Positions 18,643-27,686 of a stretch of DNA of 64,000 nucleotides are shown here, one piece after another. A program made the translations under genes and the position numbers. The notes below the pieces were generated by a model. It saw nothing but the letters and a program-made list of their open reading frames with translations, was not told the origin of the DNA and ran no database searches. Numbering within the stretch: position 1 is the first letter of the stretch; the number at the start of each line of letters is the position of its first letter. Source of the stretch: Bradyrhizobium diazoefficiens (GTDB lineage Bacteria; Pseudomonadota; Alphaproteobacteria; Rhizobiales; Xanthobacteraceae); NCBI RefSeq assembly GCF_016616235.1, contig NZ_CP067100.1:4647001-4711000 (forward strand), in the 5' to 3' direction.

Positions 18643-21015
18643 ATGCAAGAACACACCAAATCCTCCACGCTCGAAAACGCTATTGCACTGCAAAAATACG
18701 GCGTCGGACAGCCGGTCCGGCGCAAGGAGGACGACACGCTGGTGCGCGGCAAGGGCCGCTACACCGACGATTTCAACCTGCCCGGCCAGGTCTATGCCGT
18801 GATCGTCCGCTCCACCCACGCCCATGGCATCCTCCGCGGCATCGGCATCGATGCCGCCAGGGCGATGCCGGGCGTGCTGGGCGTGTGGACCGGCAAGGAC
18901 CTCGATGCCGCCGGTTACGGCCCCTTCACCTGTGGCCTGCCGCTGAAGAGCCGCGACGGCTCGCCCCTTCTCCAGACCAACCGCCAGCCGCTGGCGACCG
19001 ACAAGGTCCGCTTCGTCGGCGATCCCGTCGCCTTCGTGGTGGCGGAGACGCTGGCCCAGGCACGCGATGCAGCCGAAGCCGTAGAACTCGACATCGAGCC
19101 GCTGCCGGCGGTGACGGATCCTGCGGAAGCCGCCAAGCCCGGCGCGCCGCAGCTCTATGACCACATCCCGAACAATGTCGCGCTCGACTACCATTATGGG
19201 GACACGGAGAAGGTGAATGCGGCCTTCGCCAGCGCCGCCCATGTCACCAGGATCGACATCGAGAACACCCGCGTCGCGGTGGTCTCGATGGAGCCGCGCG
19301 TGGGGCTCGCCTCCTATGACAAGACCAGCGAGCGCTACACGCTCCAGGTGCCGACACAGGGCGTCGCGGGCAACCGCGCCAATCTCGCCAAGAACCTGAA
19401 CGTGCCGAAGGAGAAGGTGCGCATCCTCACCGCCAATGTCGGCGGCTCCTTCGGCATGAAGAACATCAACTACCCCGAATACATGTGCATCCTGTACGCC
19501 GCCAGGGCGCTGGGACGGCCGGTGAAGTGGCTCGACGAGCGCTCGACCAGCTTCCTCTCCGACAGCCATGGCCGCGCGCAGAAGATCCATGCCGAGCTCG
19601 CGCTCGACGCCGAGGGGCATTTCCTCGCGGCGAAGCTCGAAGGCTACGGCAATCTCGGCGCTTACATCACCGGCGTGGCGCCAAGCCCGCTCTCGCTCAA
19701 CACCGGCAAGAACTTCTCCAGTGTCTACCGCACTCCGCTGATGACGGTCGACATCAAGACGGTGCTGACCAACACCACGCTGATGGGCGCCTATCGCGGC
19801 GCCGGCCGCCCCGAGGCGAACTATTACATGGAGCGGCTGATCGACCGCGCCGCCGACGAGATGGGCATCAACCGCCTGACCTTGCGCAAGCGCAACTTCA
19901 TCAAGCCGAACCAGATGCCGTTTGCGGCCTCCTCCGGCGTCACCTATGACAGCGGCGACTTCCAGGCCGTGTTCAACAAGGCGCTCGAGATCTCCGACCA
20001 CGAGAATTTCGCCAAGCGCAAGAAGGAAAGCAAGAAGGCGGGCAAGCTGCGCGGCATCGCAGTCGGTTCCTATCTCGAGGTCACTGCGCCGCCGAGCCCC
20101 GAGCTCGGCAAGATCGTGTTCGATCCTGACGGTACCGTGCAGCTCATCACCGGCACGCTGGATTACGGCCAGGGCCATGCCACGCCGTTCGCGCAGGTGC
20201 TGTGCGCGCAGCTCGGCGTCCCCTTCGAAAGCATCAAACTGGTGCAGGGCGACAGTGACATCGTCCATGCCGGCAACGGCACCGGCGGCTCGCGCTCGAT
20301 CACCGCGAGCGGCATGGCAATCGTGGAGGCATCGAAGCTCGTGATCGAGAAGGGCAAGCGCGCCGCCGCGCATATGCTGGAGGCCTCCGAGGCCGACATC
20401 GAATTCGAACGCGGCAGCTTCACCATCGCCGGCACGGACCGCAGCATCGACATCATGGAGCTCGCCAGGAAGCTGCATGACGGCAAGGTGCCGGACGGCG
20501 TGCCTGATAGCCTCGACGTCGATCACACCAGCGAGCCGGTGCCGTCGGCCTTCCCGAACGGCTGCCACGTTGCTGAAGTGGAGATCGACCCGGAGACCGG
20601 CGTGGTGGAGATCGTGCGCTACAGCGCGGTCAACGATTTCGGCACGGTGGTCAACCCGATGCTGGTCGCGGGCCAGCTCCACGGCGGCGTCGTCCAGGGC
20701 ATCGGCCAGGCGCTGATGGAGCACGTCCGCTACGACGACAGCGGCCAGCCGATCACGGGCTCGCTGATGGACTACGCGCTGCCGCGCGCTGGAGACGTGC
20801 CGTCCATGACGGTCGGCGATCACCCGGTGCCGGCCACGACCAATCCGCTCGGCAGCAAGGGCTGCGGCGAAGCCGGCTGCGCGGGCAGCCTGTCCACGGT
20901 GGTGAACGCGGTGCTCGACGCACTCTCGGACTACGGCATCAAGCATATCGACATGCCGCTGACGCCGGAGCGGGTGTGGCGAGCGATTCAGGAGGCGAAG
21001 AGGAAAGCGGCGTAA
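18643..21015 (+). CDS. Molybdopterin-binding subunit, xanthine dehydrogenase / form II CO-dehydrogenase-like
   Basis: A 790-residue large subunit of the xanthine oxidase family: an alpha/beta hammerhead domain (about 25-140), then two Moco-binding domains. The signature loop is AYRGAGRPEANY, the form II CoxL type, not the AYXCSFR of true CO dehydrogenase. The C-terminal GCGEAGCAGS holds the catalytic Glu. These enzymes hydroxylate heterocycles or aldehydes. Medium (FAD) and small (2Fe-2S) subunits are not adjacent, which is unusual. An in-frame ATG at 18619 is an alternative start. Substrate unknown. Confidence 0.87.
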   Translation: MQEHTKSSTLENAIALQKYGVGQPVRRKEDDTLVRGKGRYTDDFNLPGQVYAVIVRSTHAHGILRGIGIDAARAMPGVLGVWTGKDLDAAGYGPFTCGLPLKSRDGSPLLQTNRQPLATDKVRFVGDPVAFVVAETLAQARDAAEAVELDIEPLPAVTDPAEAAKPGAPQLYDHIPNNVALDYHYGDTEKVNAAFASAAHVTRIDIENTRVAVVSMEPRVGLASYDKTSERYTLQVPTQGVAGNRANLAKNLNVPKEKVRILTANVGGSFGMKNINYPEYMCILYAARALGRPVKWLDERSTSFLSDSHGRAQKIHAELALDAEGHFLAAKLEGYGNLGAYITGVAPSPLSLNTGKNFSSVYRTPLMTVDIKTVLTNTTLMGAYRGAGRPEANYYMERLIDRAADEMGINRLTLRKRNFIKPNQMPFAASSGVTYDSGDFQAVFNKALEISDHENFAKRKKESKKAGKLRGIAVGSYLEVTAPPSPELGKIVFDPDGTVQLITGTLDYGQGHATPFAQVLCAQLGVPFESIKLVQGDSDIVHAGNGTGGSRSITASGMAIVEASKLVIEKGKRAAAHMLEASEADIEFERGSFTIAGTDRSIDIMELARKLHDGKVPDGVPDSLDVDHTSEPVPSAFPNGCHVAEVEIDPETGVVEIVRYSAVNDFGTVVNPMLVAGQLHGGVVQGIGQALMEHVRYDDSGQPITGSLMDYALPRAGDVPSMTVGDHPVPATTNPLGSKGCGEAGCAGSLSTVVNAVLDALSDYGIKHIDMPLTPERVWRAIQEAKRKAA

Positions 21016-21047
21016 GGGGTAGCGCTCGCTACCTCCCGGCCTTCCAG

Positions 21048-21148
21048 TGTCATCACCCGCGAAGGCGGGTGATCCAGTACTCCGAGGCAGTAGTGATCGA
21101 CCGATGGGCCGCGGCGTACTGGATGCCCCGCCTTCGCGGGGCATGACA
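21048..21148. repeat. Palindromic intergenic repeat, family B copy 1
   Basis: TGTCATCACCCGCGAAGGCG opens it and its near-complement (CCGCCTTCGCGGGGCATGACA) closes it. Inner CCAGTAC/GTACTGG arms flank a variable centre. It sits between the converging Moco subunit and hotdog genes. Relatives are at 29844-29930 and 40063-40167. Confidence 0.75.
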
Positions 21149-21182
21149 CCGATTTTGAAGCGGCAGACTTGGCCTTCCCATC

Positions 21183-21983
21183 CTACGCCGCCGCCTGCTC
21201 GCGAGGCTGGTAGATCGCGATGTGCTGACAATGCGCGATCGGGGTCGCGCCATTGGCGACGACCAGCGCGTCGAGCTCGACGAAGCGGTGGCCCTTCTTT
21301 TCGTAGTTCGCGATCACCTTCGCCCGCGCGGTGATCTCGTCGCCGGCGCGCGCGGCTGACAAGAGCTGCATGCGGCTGCCGACATGAATCCACGGGCCCA
21401 GAATGGTGTTGTCGACGAGGACGCGGTTCATCACGCGCTGGATCAGGCCGGGATGGCCGAGCCCCCCGCGCACGAAGATGGGATCGGTTTCCCTGATGTC
21501 GGCGAGATAGTCGGTCGCATCCTGACCGGCCCAGCTGCGCGGCGTCGTGCCGAGCCATTTGCCCATTTCGAACGTCGCGGGGCTGACCGGCTTGCGTTCG
21601 GCAACCGCCGCGACCTCGACATAGTCGCTCAGCGAAACCGCTGGCGCTCCCGCCGGCAGCGAGGCCGTCCCGGTGGCGCAAAGCTCGGTGCGGCTGAACA
21701 CCTCGATCGTCAGCAGGCCGTTATGCTCGGTGGCGTCGACATCGGCCATCTCGCCGTCATAAACCGGCTTGACGAACCGGGCCTCGACCAGCCCGCGCTC
21801 CAGGAAATCGCGGCCCCAACGCGCCACCGGCACATGCATCATGTACGCGAAGACGTCGACGCCAGGCACCAGCCCGCCGGAAAAGCCGAAGCGGCGCGCC
21901 ACCATGTCGTCGTGCATCTTGTTTTCGGATTGTTTGGCGGTGTTGTAGGCCTCGACACGCCAGGTTTCGAGCCGGTTCGGCAT
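21183..21983 (-). CDS. Double-hotdog acyl-CoA hydratase-like protein
   Basis: A 266-residue protein with two hotdog-like halves. The N-terminal half contains [29 protein letters not shown] residues, aligning with the MaoC/FabZ hydratase helix (the usual His of GxxxHG is replaced by V-P-G-V). The C-terminal half contains [20 protein letters not shown]. Such proteins bind or dehydrate acyl thioesters; loss of the catalytic His makes a hydratase role uncertain. The start at 21983 gives [14 protein letters not shown]. The upstream gene, a YaiI-type protein, is divergent. Confidence 0.65.
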   Translation of the reverse strand: MPNRLETWRVEAYNTAKQSENKMHDDMVARRFGFSGGLVPGVDVFAYMMHVPVARWGRDFLERGLVEARFVKPVYDGEMADVDATEHNGLLTIEVFSRTELCATGTASLPAGAPAVSLSDYVEVAAVAERKPVSPATFEMGKWLGTTPRSWAGQDATDYLADIRETDPIFVRGGLGHPGLIQRVMNRVLVDNTILGPWIHVGSRMQLLSAARAGDEITARAKVIANYEKKGHRFVELDALVVANGATPIAHCQHIAIYQPREQAAA

Positions 21984-22089
21984 GGGGGTGACCTTCCCAA
22001 ATTCTCGTTGTTTCGGGCCGATCGTAGGCCCTGAGGAACCAGGGTCAATCCCCTCGCCTTTGGTGTCCGAATGGAGTACCACGCCGCGA

Positions 22090-22581
22090 ATGACTGACAC
22101 CCCCATCCGCATCTATGTCGACGCCGACGCCTGTCCGGTGAAGGACGAGATCTATCGCGTGGCGCTCCGGCACGGCGTGCCCGTGAGCGTGGTCGCCGGC
22201 AATTTTATCCGCGTGCCACAGGATCCACTGATCGAGCGCATCGCCGCTGGTCCCGGCATGGACGCAGCCGACGACTGGATCGCGGAACGCGTCCGGCCGG
22301 GCGACGTCGTCGTGACCTCGGATATTCCGCTGGCGAGCCGCTGCGTCAAGGCGGGCGCTGAGGTGATCGCGCCGAACGGAAAGCCGTTCACGGAGGAGTC
22401 GATCGGGATGACGCTGGCGGTGCGCAACCTGATGACGGATCTGCGCTCGGCCGGCGAAGTCACCGGCGGCCCGCGATCGTTCGCGCCGCGCGACCGCTCG
22501 ACCTTCCTCTCGGCGCTCGACCAGACGCTGCGCCGGATCCAGCGACGACGGGCTGACCAGGCCGCCACGAGCCAGGGCTAG
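22090..22581 (+). CDS. YaiI/YqxD family protein (UPF0178, NYN/PIN-like)
   Basis: A 163-residue protein starting [20 protein letters not shown], the defining motif of the UPF0178 family. Its acidic residues (D10, D12, D19) resemble the metal site of PIN/NYN nucleases. Also conserved are [19 protein letters not shown] and the C-terminal [16 protein letters not shown]. The biochemical function is not established; an RNase role is inference from fold. It ends 2 bases before the ABC-F gene, so the two are likely co-transcribed. Confidence 0.85.
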   Translation: MTDTPIRIYVDADACPVKDEIYRVALRHGVPVSVVAGNFIRVPQDPLIERIAAGPGMDAADDWIAERVRPGDVVVTSDIPLASRCVKAGAEVIAPNGKPFTEESIGMTLAVRNLMTDLRSAGEVTGGPRSFAPRDRSTFLSALDQTLRRIQRRRADQAATSQG

Positions 22582-22583
22582 TC

Positions 22584-24392
22584 ATGGCGCCGCCGCTGAT
22601 CCAACTGAAAGACATCAGGCTGACCTTCGGCGGCACGCCGCTGCTGTCAGGCGTCGAGCTCAATGTCGCACCATCAGAGCGCGTCTGCCTGATCGGCCGC
22701 AACGGCTCCGGCAAATCCACACTGCTCAGAATCGCGGCCGGTCTCGTCGAGCCCGACGGCGGCACGCGCTTCGTGCAGCCCGGCGCCACGGTCCGCTATC
22801 TGCCGCAGGAGCCGGATTTCGGCGACCACAAGACCACGCTTGCTTATGTCCAGTCCGGGCTCGCGCCCGGTGACGACCAGCACCAGGCCCGCTTCCTGCT
22901 GGAACAGCTCGGCCTCGGCGGCGAGGAGAACCCGCACAACCTTTCCGGCGGCGAGGCCCGTCGCGCGGCGCTGGCTTATGTGCTGGCGCCCTCGCCCGAC
23001 ATCTTGCTGCTGGACGAGCCGACCAACCATCTCGACCTCGCCACCATCGAATGGCTGGAACAGGAGCTCGACTCCAGGCGCAGCGCGCTGGTGATCATCA
23101 GCCATGATCGCCGCTTCCTCACCAATCTGTCGCGCGCGACCGCCTGGCTCGACCGCGGCAGGATCAAGCAGATCGACCGCGGCTTTGCTTCGTTCGAGAG
23201 CTGGCGCGACGAGGTGCTGGCCGAGGAAGAGCGCGACCAGCACAAGCTCGACCGCAAGATCGTCGACGAGGAGCACTGGCTCCGTCACGGCGTCTCCGGC
23301 CGGCGCAAGCGCAACGTCAAGCGGCTCGGCAATCTGCATGCGCTGCGCGATCAGCGGCGCAACTATCGCGGCACCGCCGGCAGCGCCACGCTCGCCGCCG
23401 CGGAAGCCGAGCAGTCCGGCAAGCTGGTGATCGAGGCCAAGGGCATCACCAAAGCCTATGGCGAGCGCAAGATCGTCGAGAACTTTTCAACCCGCATCCA
23501 GCGCGGCGACCGGCTCGGCGTCATCGGCCCGAACGGCGCCGGCAAGACCACTCTGGTCAATCTGTTGACCGGCGGCACGCAGCCCGACTCCGGCACGGTG
23601 CGGCTTGGCGCCAATCTGGAGATTGCGACGCTCGATCAGCATCGCGAAAGCCTCGATCCCAAATCCACGCTTGCCGAGGCGCTGACTGGCGGCCGCGGCG
23701 ACCAGATCATGGTCGGCGGCAAGCCGAAGCATGTGGTCGGCTACATGAAGGACTTTCTGTTCGCTCAGGAGCAGCGCGGCACGCCGGTTGAAGTGCTCTC
23801 GGGCGGCGAGCGCGGCCGGCTGATGCTGGCGCGCGCACTGGCCAAGCCCTCGAACCTGCTGGTGCTGGACGAGCCAACCAACGACCTCGACCTGGAAACG
23901 CTCGACGTGCTCGAAGACATGCTCGGCGACTACGAAGGCACCGTCATCCTGATCAGCCACGACCGCGACTTCCTCGACCGCGTCGTCACCTCCGTGATCG
24001 CGCCCGAAGGCAATGGCAAGTGGACCGAATATGCCGGCGGCTACAGCGACATGCTGACACAGCGCGGGGCGGATTTGAAGCGCGAGACGGCAAAGGCGCA
24101 GCCGGCCGAGAAGAAGGAGCAACGGTCCGCCGCTCCCGCTGCCGCGTCAAAACGGCGCCTGAGCTTCAACGAGAAGCATGCGCTGGAAACGCTGCCGAAG
24201 AAGATGGAGACGTTGCAGGCCGATATCGCAAGACTGCAACGCGTGCTCGACGATCCCAATCTCTACGCCAAGGATCGCAAGAAATTCGATGACACCTCCG
24301 CCGCCATCGCCAAGGCGCATGACGAATTGTCGGCGGCCGAAGAGCGCTGGCTCGAACTGGAAATGCTTCGCGAAGAGATTGAACAGGCCTGA
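22584..24392 (+). CDS. uup: ABC-F family ATPase, Uup-like
   Basis: A 602-residue soluble protein with two ABC domains and no membrane segment. Walker A motifs are GRNGSGKST (about 33-41) and GPNGAGKTT (about 315-323). Signatures are LSGGEARR and LSGGERGR, and Walker B/D-loops are LLLDEPTNHLD and LVLDEPTNDLD. The C-terminal region (about 515-602) is a charged coiled coil, as in Uup. ABC-F proteins act on the ribosome to relieve stalled translation, and Uup also affects transposon excision. It starts 2 bases after the YaiI-type gene. Confidence 0.88.
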   Translation: MAPPLIQLKDIRLTFGGTPLLSGVELNVAPSERVCLIGRNGSGKSTLLRIAAGLVEPDGGTRFVQPGATVRYLPQEPDFGDHKTTLAYVQSGLAPGDDQHQARFLLEQLGLGGEENPHNLSGGEARRAALAYVLAPSPDILLLDEPTNHLDLATIEWLEQELDSRRSALVIISHDRRFLTNLSRATAWLDRGRIKQIDRGFASFESWRDEVLAEEERDQHKLDRKIVDEEHWLRHGVSGRRKRNVKRLGNLHALRDQRRNYRGTAGSATLAAAEAEQSGKLVIEAKGITKAYGERKIVENFSTRIQRGDRLGVIGPNGAGKTTLVNLLTGGTQPDSGTVRLGANLEIATLDQHRESLDPKSTLAEALTGGRGDQIMVGGKPKHVVGYMKDFLFAQEQRGTPVEVLSGGERGRLMLARALAKPSNLLVLDEPTNDLDLETLDVLEDMLGDYEGTVILISHDRDFLDRVVTSVIAPEGNGKWTEYAGGYSDMLTQRGADLKRETAKAQPAEKKEQRSAAPAAASKRRLSFNEKHALETLPKKMETLQADIARLQRVLDDPNLYAKDRKKFDDTSAAIAKAHDELSAAEERWLELEMLREEIEQA

Positions 24393-24395
24393 CCC

Positions 24396-25475
24396 ATGAC
24401 AACAACCCTTGCCGCAAAAATCGCCCGTGAATACGGCACGCCCTGCGCCGTCATCGACATGGACAGGGTCGAGCGCAATATCGCTCGCATCCAGAAAGCC
24501 TGCGATGACGCCGGTGTCGCCAATCGCCCGCACATCAAGACGCACAAGAACCCGACGATTGCCAAGATGCAGGTCGCGGCCGGCGCAAAAGGCATCACCT
24601 GCCAGAAGATCGGCGAAGCCGAGATCATGGCCAATGCCGGCATCGACGACATCCTGATCAGCTACAATCTGCTGGGCGAGGAAAAGATGGCGCGGCTCGG
24701 CGCGCTGCAGGCGAAGGCCAACATGACGGTCGCCGCCGACAATTCGACGGTAGTGGCGGGTTTGCCCAAGGCTGCCGCGGCCTCCGGCCGTCCGCTCTCG
24801 GTCGTGGTCGAATGCGACACGGGCCGCAAGCGCGCCGGTGTCGAGACGCCGGCCGAGGCGATCGCGCTCGCACGCGAGATCGCCGGGTCCAAGGGACTCG
24901 TATTCGCCGGCTTCATGCTCTATCCGACCGAAACCGGCTGGGCGGACGCGCAGAAATTCTACGACGAGGCGCTGGCCGGCGTGCGTGCGCATGGGCTGGA
25001 TGCAAAAATCGTCTCCACCGGCGGCACGCCGAACCTGAAGAACCTCGGCAAACTCAAGGGCGGCACCGAGCACCGCTTCGGCACCTATATCTATAACGAC
25101 CGCATGCAGGTCGCGGCCGGCTCCGCCACCTGGGACGACTGCGCGCTGCACATCTATTCGACGGTGGTGAGCCGCGCAGCGCCCGAGCGTGGCATTCTCG
25201 ATGCCGGCTCGAAGACGCTGACGACCGACACCGGCGGCCTCGACGGACACGGCCTGATCCTCGAGCACCCCGAAGCCAGAATCGCGAAGTTCGCCGAGGA
25301 GCACGGCTTCCTCGACCTCTCGCGCAGCAACACGCGGCCGAACGTCGGCGACGTCGTCCGCATCGTGCCGAACCACGTCTGCGTCGTGGTCAACATGATG
25401 GACGAGGTGGTGATGGTGCGCGGCGAAGAGATCATCGGCACGCTGCCCGTGGCGGCGCGCGGGAAGCTCCGCTAA
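24396..25475 (+). CDS. DSD1-family PLP enzyme, D-threonine aldolase-like
   Basis: A 359-residue fold III (alanine racemase-type) PLP enzyme. The cofactor Lys is K48 in RPHIKTHKNP. The C-terminal PNHVCVVVNMMDEVVMVR supplies the His/Cys metal ligands of D-threonine aldolase and D-serine dehydratase (DSD1). Length is typical. It would cleave D-3-hydroxy amino acids (to glycine plus aldehyde) or dehydrate D-Ser; the choice cannot be made from sequence. The gap to uup is only 3 bases. Its stop overlaps the stop of the converging LysR gene. Confidence 0.87.
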   Translation: MTTTLAAKIAREYGTPCAVIDMDRVERNIARIQKACDDAGVANRPHIKTHKNPTIAKMQVAAGAKGITCQKIGEAEIMANAGIDDILISYNLLGEEKMARLGALQAKANMTVAADNSTVVAGLPKAAAASGRPLSVVVECDTGRKRAGVETPAEAIALAREIAGSKGLVFAGFMLYPTETGWADAQKFYDEALAGVRAHGLDAKIVSTGGTPNLKNLGKLKGGTEHRFGTYIYNDRMQVAAGSATWDDCALHIYSTVVSRAAPERGILDAGSKTLTTDTGGLDGHGLILEHPEARIAKFAEEHGFLDLSRSNTRPNVGDVVRIVPNHVCVVVNMMDEVVMVRGEEIIGTLPVAARGKLR

Positions 25476-26374
25476 GCGCGGATCAGCGCCTGGAGTTCGC
25501 GGTCGAGCCCGTCGCGAAATAGCTTGATCGGCCGCTCCAGCCGGCCGGCCGGCGCGCGATGGACCATCCAAGCGCGCACGGCCGGTTTGAAGTCGCGGGC
25601 GATGACCGGCTTGAGTTTGTCGCGAAACGCGCTGCGTTTCAGGGCGATCGGCGTGACCAGTCCGACGCCGAGGCCTCGCGAGACCAGCGACAGGCGAAGC
25701 TCGCTGTCCAACGCCTCGACGGCGATGCTGAAGGGCAGATGCTCGGCATCGAACTTTCGCTTCAGCGTATCGCGAAACCCGCAACCGTCCTGGTTGATCA
25801 CCCACGATAGCTGCGACAGCCGTTCCAGGCCGACGACGCGCGGAATCTTCATGTCCCGCGCGACGACAAACACGACCGGCTGCGCGCCGAGATCGTCGGC
25901 GACGAGATCGGCAGGCGGCGCGGCGCCATCGGGCAGACAGATCGCGGCGGCGTCGAGCTCATTGCGGCAGACGCGATCGAGTTGGTTCGGCGACCAGCCG
26001 GAGACGACGCGCACGGCAAGCGCCGGAAATTCGGCGCGCACTGCATCAAGCGGTCCGCTCAGCCCTGCCTCCGAGAGGAACGGCGTGAGGCCGAGCCTGA
26101 ACTCGCCGCGAACCACGCCGTCGCTGGCCACACCGGACTTGAGATCGTCCAGCATCCTGAGCAAGCGCCGGCCCTGCTCGTAAGCCTCATGGCCCGCAGC
26201 CGTCGGTTTCAGCGGCTTCGACAGCCGGTCCAGAAGCTGTGCGCCCAGCATCTCCTCCAGATTCTGGATGCGCCGCGTCACTCCGGGCTGGGTGAGGTTA
26301 AGACGCGCTGAGGCCGCAACGATGGAGCCGGTCTCGACCACCGCGACAAACGCGACGAGATCATGGGTATTCAT
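25472..26374 (-). CDS. LysR-family transcriptional regulator
   Basis: A 300-residue LTTR. The winged helix spans residues 1-60 (MNTHDLVAFVAVVETGSIVA...NLTQPGVTRRIQNLEEMLG), followed by a two-lobe effector domain with a normal layout to the C-terminus. It is divergent from an MFS transporter across 94 bases containing paired GCATATT elements, the expected target. The 3' end overlaps the aldolase stop by three bases. The effector is unknown. Confidence 0.9.
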   Translation of the reverse strand: MNTHDLVAFVAVVETGSIVAASARLNLTQPGVTRRIQNLEEMLGAQLLDRLSKPLKPTAAGHEAYEQGRRLLRMLDDLKSGVASDGVVRGEFRLGLTPFLSEAGLSGPLDAVRAEFPALAVRVVSGWSPNQLDRVCRNELDAAAICLPDGAAPPADLVADDLGAQPVVFVVARDMKIPRVVGLERLSQLSWVINQDGCGFRDTLKRKFDAEHLPFSIAVEALDSELRLSLVSRGLGVGLVTPIALKRSAFRDKLKPVIARDFKPAVRAWMVHRAPAGRLERPIKLFRDGLDRELQALIRA

Positions 26375-26383
26375 GAGAAGCTC

Positions 26384-26421
26384 GCATATTCTTTATAGGC
26401 TTAATTGAATTGTAGCATATT
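26384..26421. promoter_or_regulatory. Paired GCATATT elements in LysR/MFS intergenic region
   Basis: GCATATT at 26384-26390 recurs at 26415-26421. The spacing of 31 bases is close to three helical turns, in an AT-rich region of a GC-rich genome. This is a reasonable LysR binding region for the divergent gene pair, but not proven. Confidence 0.35.
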
Positions 26422-26468
26422 AGACCTCCCGCTTAAAGAGGACCACGTATCCCAATCTACGAGGTCCC

Positions 26469-27686
26469 ATGACCATCTCCGAAACCACCAAGCTTGCGTC
26501 CCCGAAACAGGTCGCCGAGCGAGCCCTGATCTGGCTTGGCGCGATCACCACCGGCGTCGTCGTCACCAATCTATTCGCACCGCAAATTCTGGTGGGCCTG
26601 ATCGGCCGATCGCTGGCCATGACGGCCTTTCAAGGCGGCCTCGTCAGCACGCTCACCCTGCTCGGCTATGCGCTCGGCCTGTTGTTGCTGGTGCCGCTGG
26701 TCGATCTGATCGAGAACCGGCGCTTGATCCTGCGTACGCTCGCCTGCGCCATCCTCGCGGCGGTGGCAACGGCCTTGGCGCCGACACCCTCGTTGCTATT
26801 GCTCGCCACCTTCGTTCTCGGCGCGTCCTGCGCGGCTATCCAGATGACGGTTCCTCTTGTGGCCTCGATGGTCGCACCGGAGCGTCGCGGCCAGGCCATC
26901 GGCGAGGTGATGAGCGGATTGATGATCGGCATCCTGTTGTCGCGGCCTGCAGCGAGCCTGATTGCCGATCTCTGGAACTGGCGCGCCTATTATCTCGCCT
27001 CAGCCATTCTGATGACTCTCCTCGCCGGCGCGCTCGCACGCTTTCTGCCGACGCTGCAACCGGCGGCTCGCGTCGGCTACAGCGACTTGCTCCGCTCGTT
27101 CCCAGGGCTGCTGAGGGAAGAGCCTGTGCTGCGCGTGCGGGCTTGGACAGCCTCCCTGGTCATGGCCTCCTTCACAGCCTTCTGGTCCGCGGTTGCATTG
27201 CGCCTGCCGGACGCGCCGTTCGCCCTGGATGCCAAGGGCATCGCAGCCTTCGCGCTCATCGGCGTCGCCGGTGCCGCGGCGACACCTCTGGCCGGCCGCT
27301 GGGGCGACAAGGGCTGGGCACGGCCGATGTTTTTCGCGGCTCATCTGAGCATCATCGGCTCACTCGCGCTTTGCACCTGGGCGGGCGTGATGGAGTCGCG
27401 CATCGCCGCCCTGCTGGTGTTGAGCCTCGGCACCATCCTGCTTGATGTCGGCATCACGGCCGACCAGACGCTTGGGCGCCGCGCCGTCAATTTGCTGCGA
27501 CCTGAGGCGCGCGGCCGTATCAATGCCCTGTTCGTCGCACTGTTCTTCATCGGCGGCGGCGTCGGCGCGGCAACAGCGTCACTGGCATGGAGCTATGGCG
27601 GCTGGACCGCCGTCTGTGCCGTCGCAGCGAGTTTTGGTGTGCTCGGTCTGCTCACCGACCTGCTCACCAGGACCGGCACGTCATGA
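26469..27686 (+). CDS. MFS transporter
   Basis: A 405-residue 12-TM carrier, related in length and layout to the MFS protein at 359-1615. Examples are TTGVVVTNLFAPQILVGLIG (TM1 region), VPLVDLIENRRLI (loop 2-3 motif variant) and AIGEVMSGLMIGILLSRPAA (TM5). Divergence from the LysR gene suggests that regulator controls it, probably for export of a small molecule that is the LysR effector. Its stop overlaps the stop of the converging flavoprotein gene by 6 bases. Confidence 0.83.
   Translation: MTISETTKLASPKQVAERALIWLGAITTGVVVTNLFAPQILVGLIGRSLAMTAFQGGLVSTLTLLGYALGLLLLVPLVDLIENRRLILRTLACAILAAVATALAPTPSLLLLATFVLGASCAAIQMTVPLVASMVAPERRGQAIGEVMSGLMIGILLSRPAASLIADLWNWRAYYLASAILMTLLAGALARFLPTLQPAARVGYSDLLRSFPGLLREEPVLRVRAWTASLVMASFTAFWSAVALRLPDAPFALDAKGIAAFALIGVAGAAATPLAGRWGDKGWARPMFFAAHLSIIGSLALCTWAGVMESRIAALLVLSLGTILLDVGITADQTLGRRAVNLLRPEARGRINALFVALFFIGGGVGAATASLAWSYGGWTAVCAVAASFGVLGLLTDLLTRTGTS

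Noticed and set aside
18574..21681. A 1,035-codon open frame on the minus strand opposite the molybdopterin subunit gene
   Set aside because: It is the antisense shadow of a high-GC gene with clear motifs. Its protein is Arg/Gly/His-rich low-complexity with no domain.
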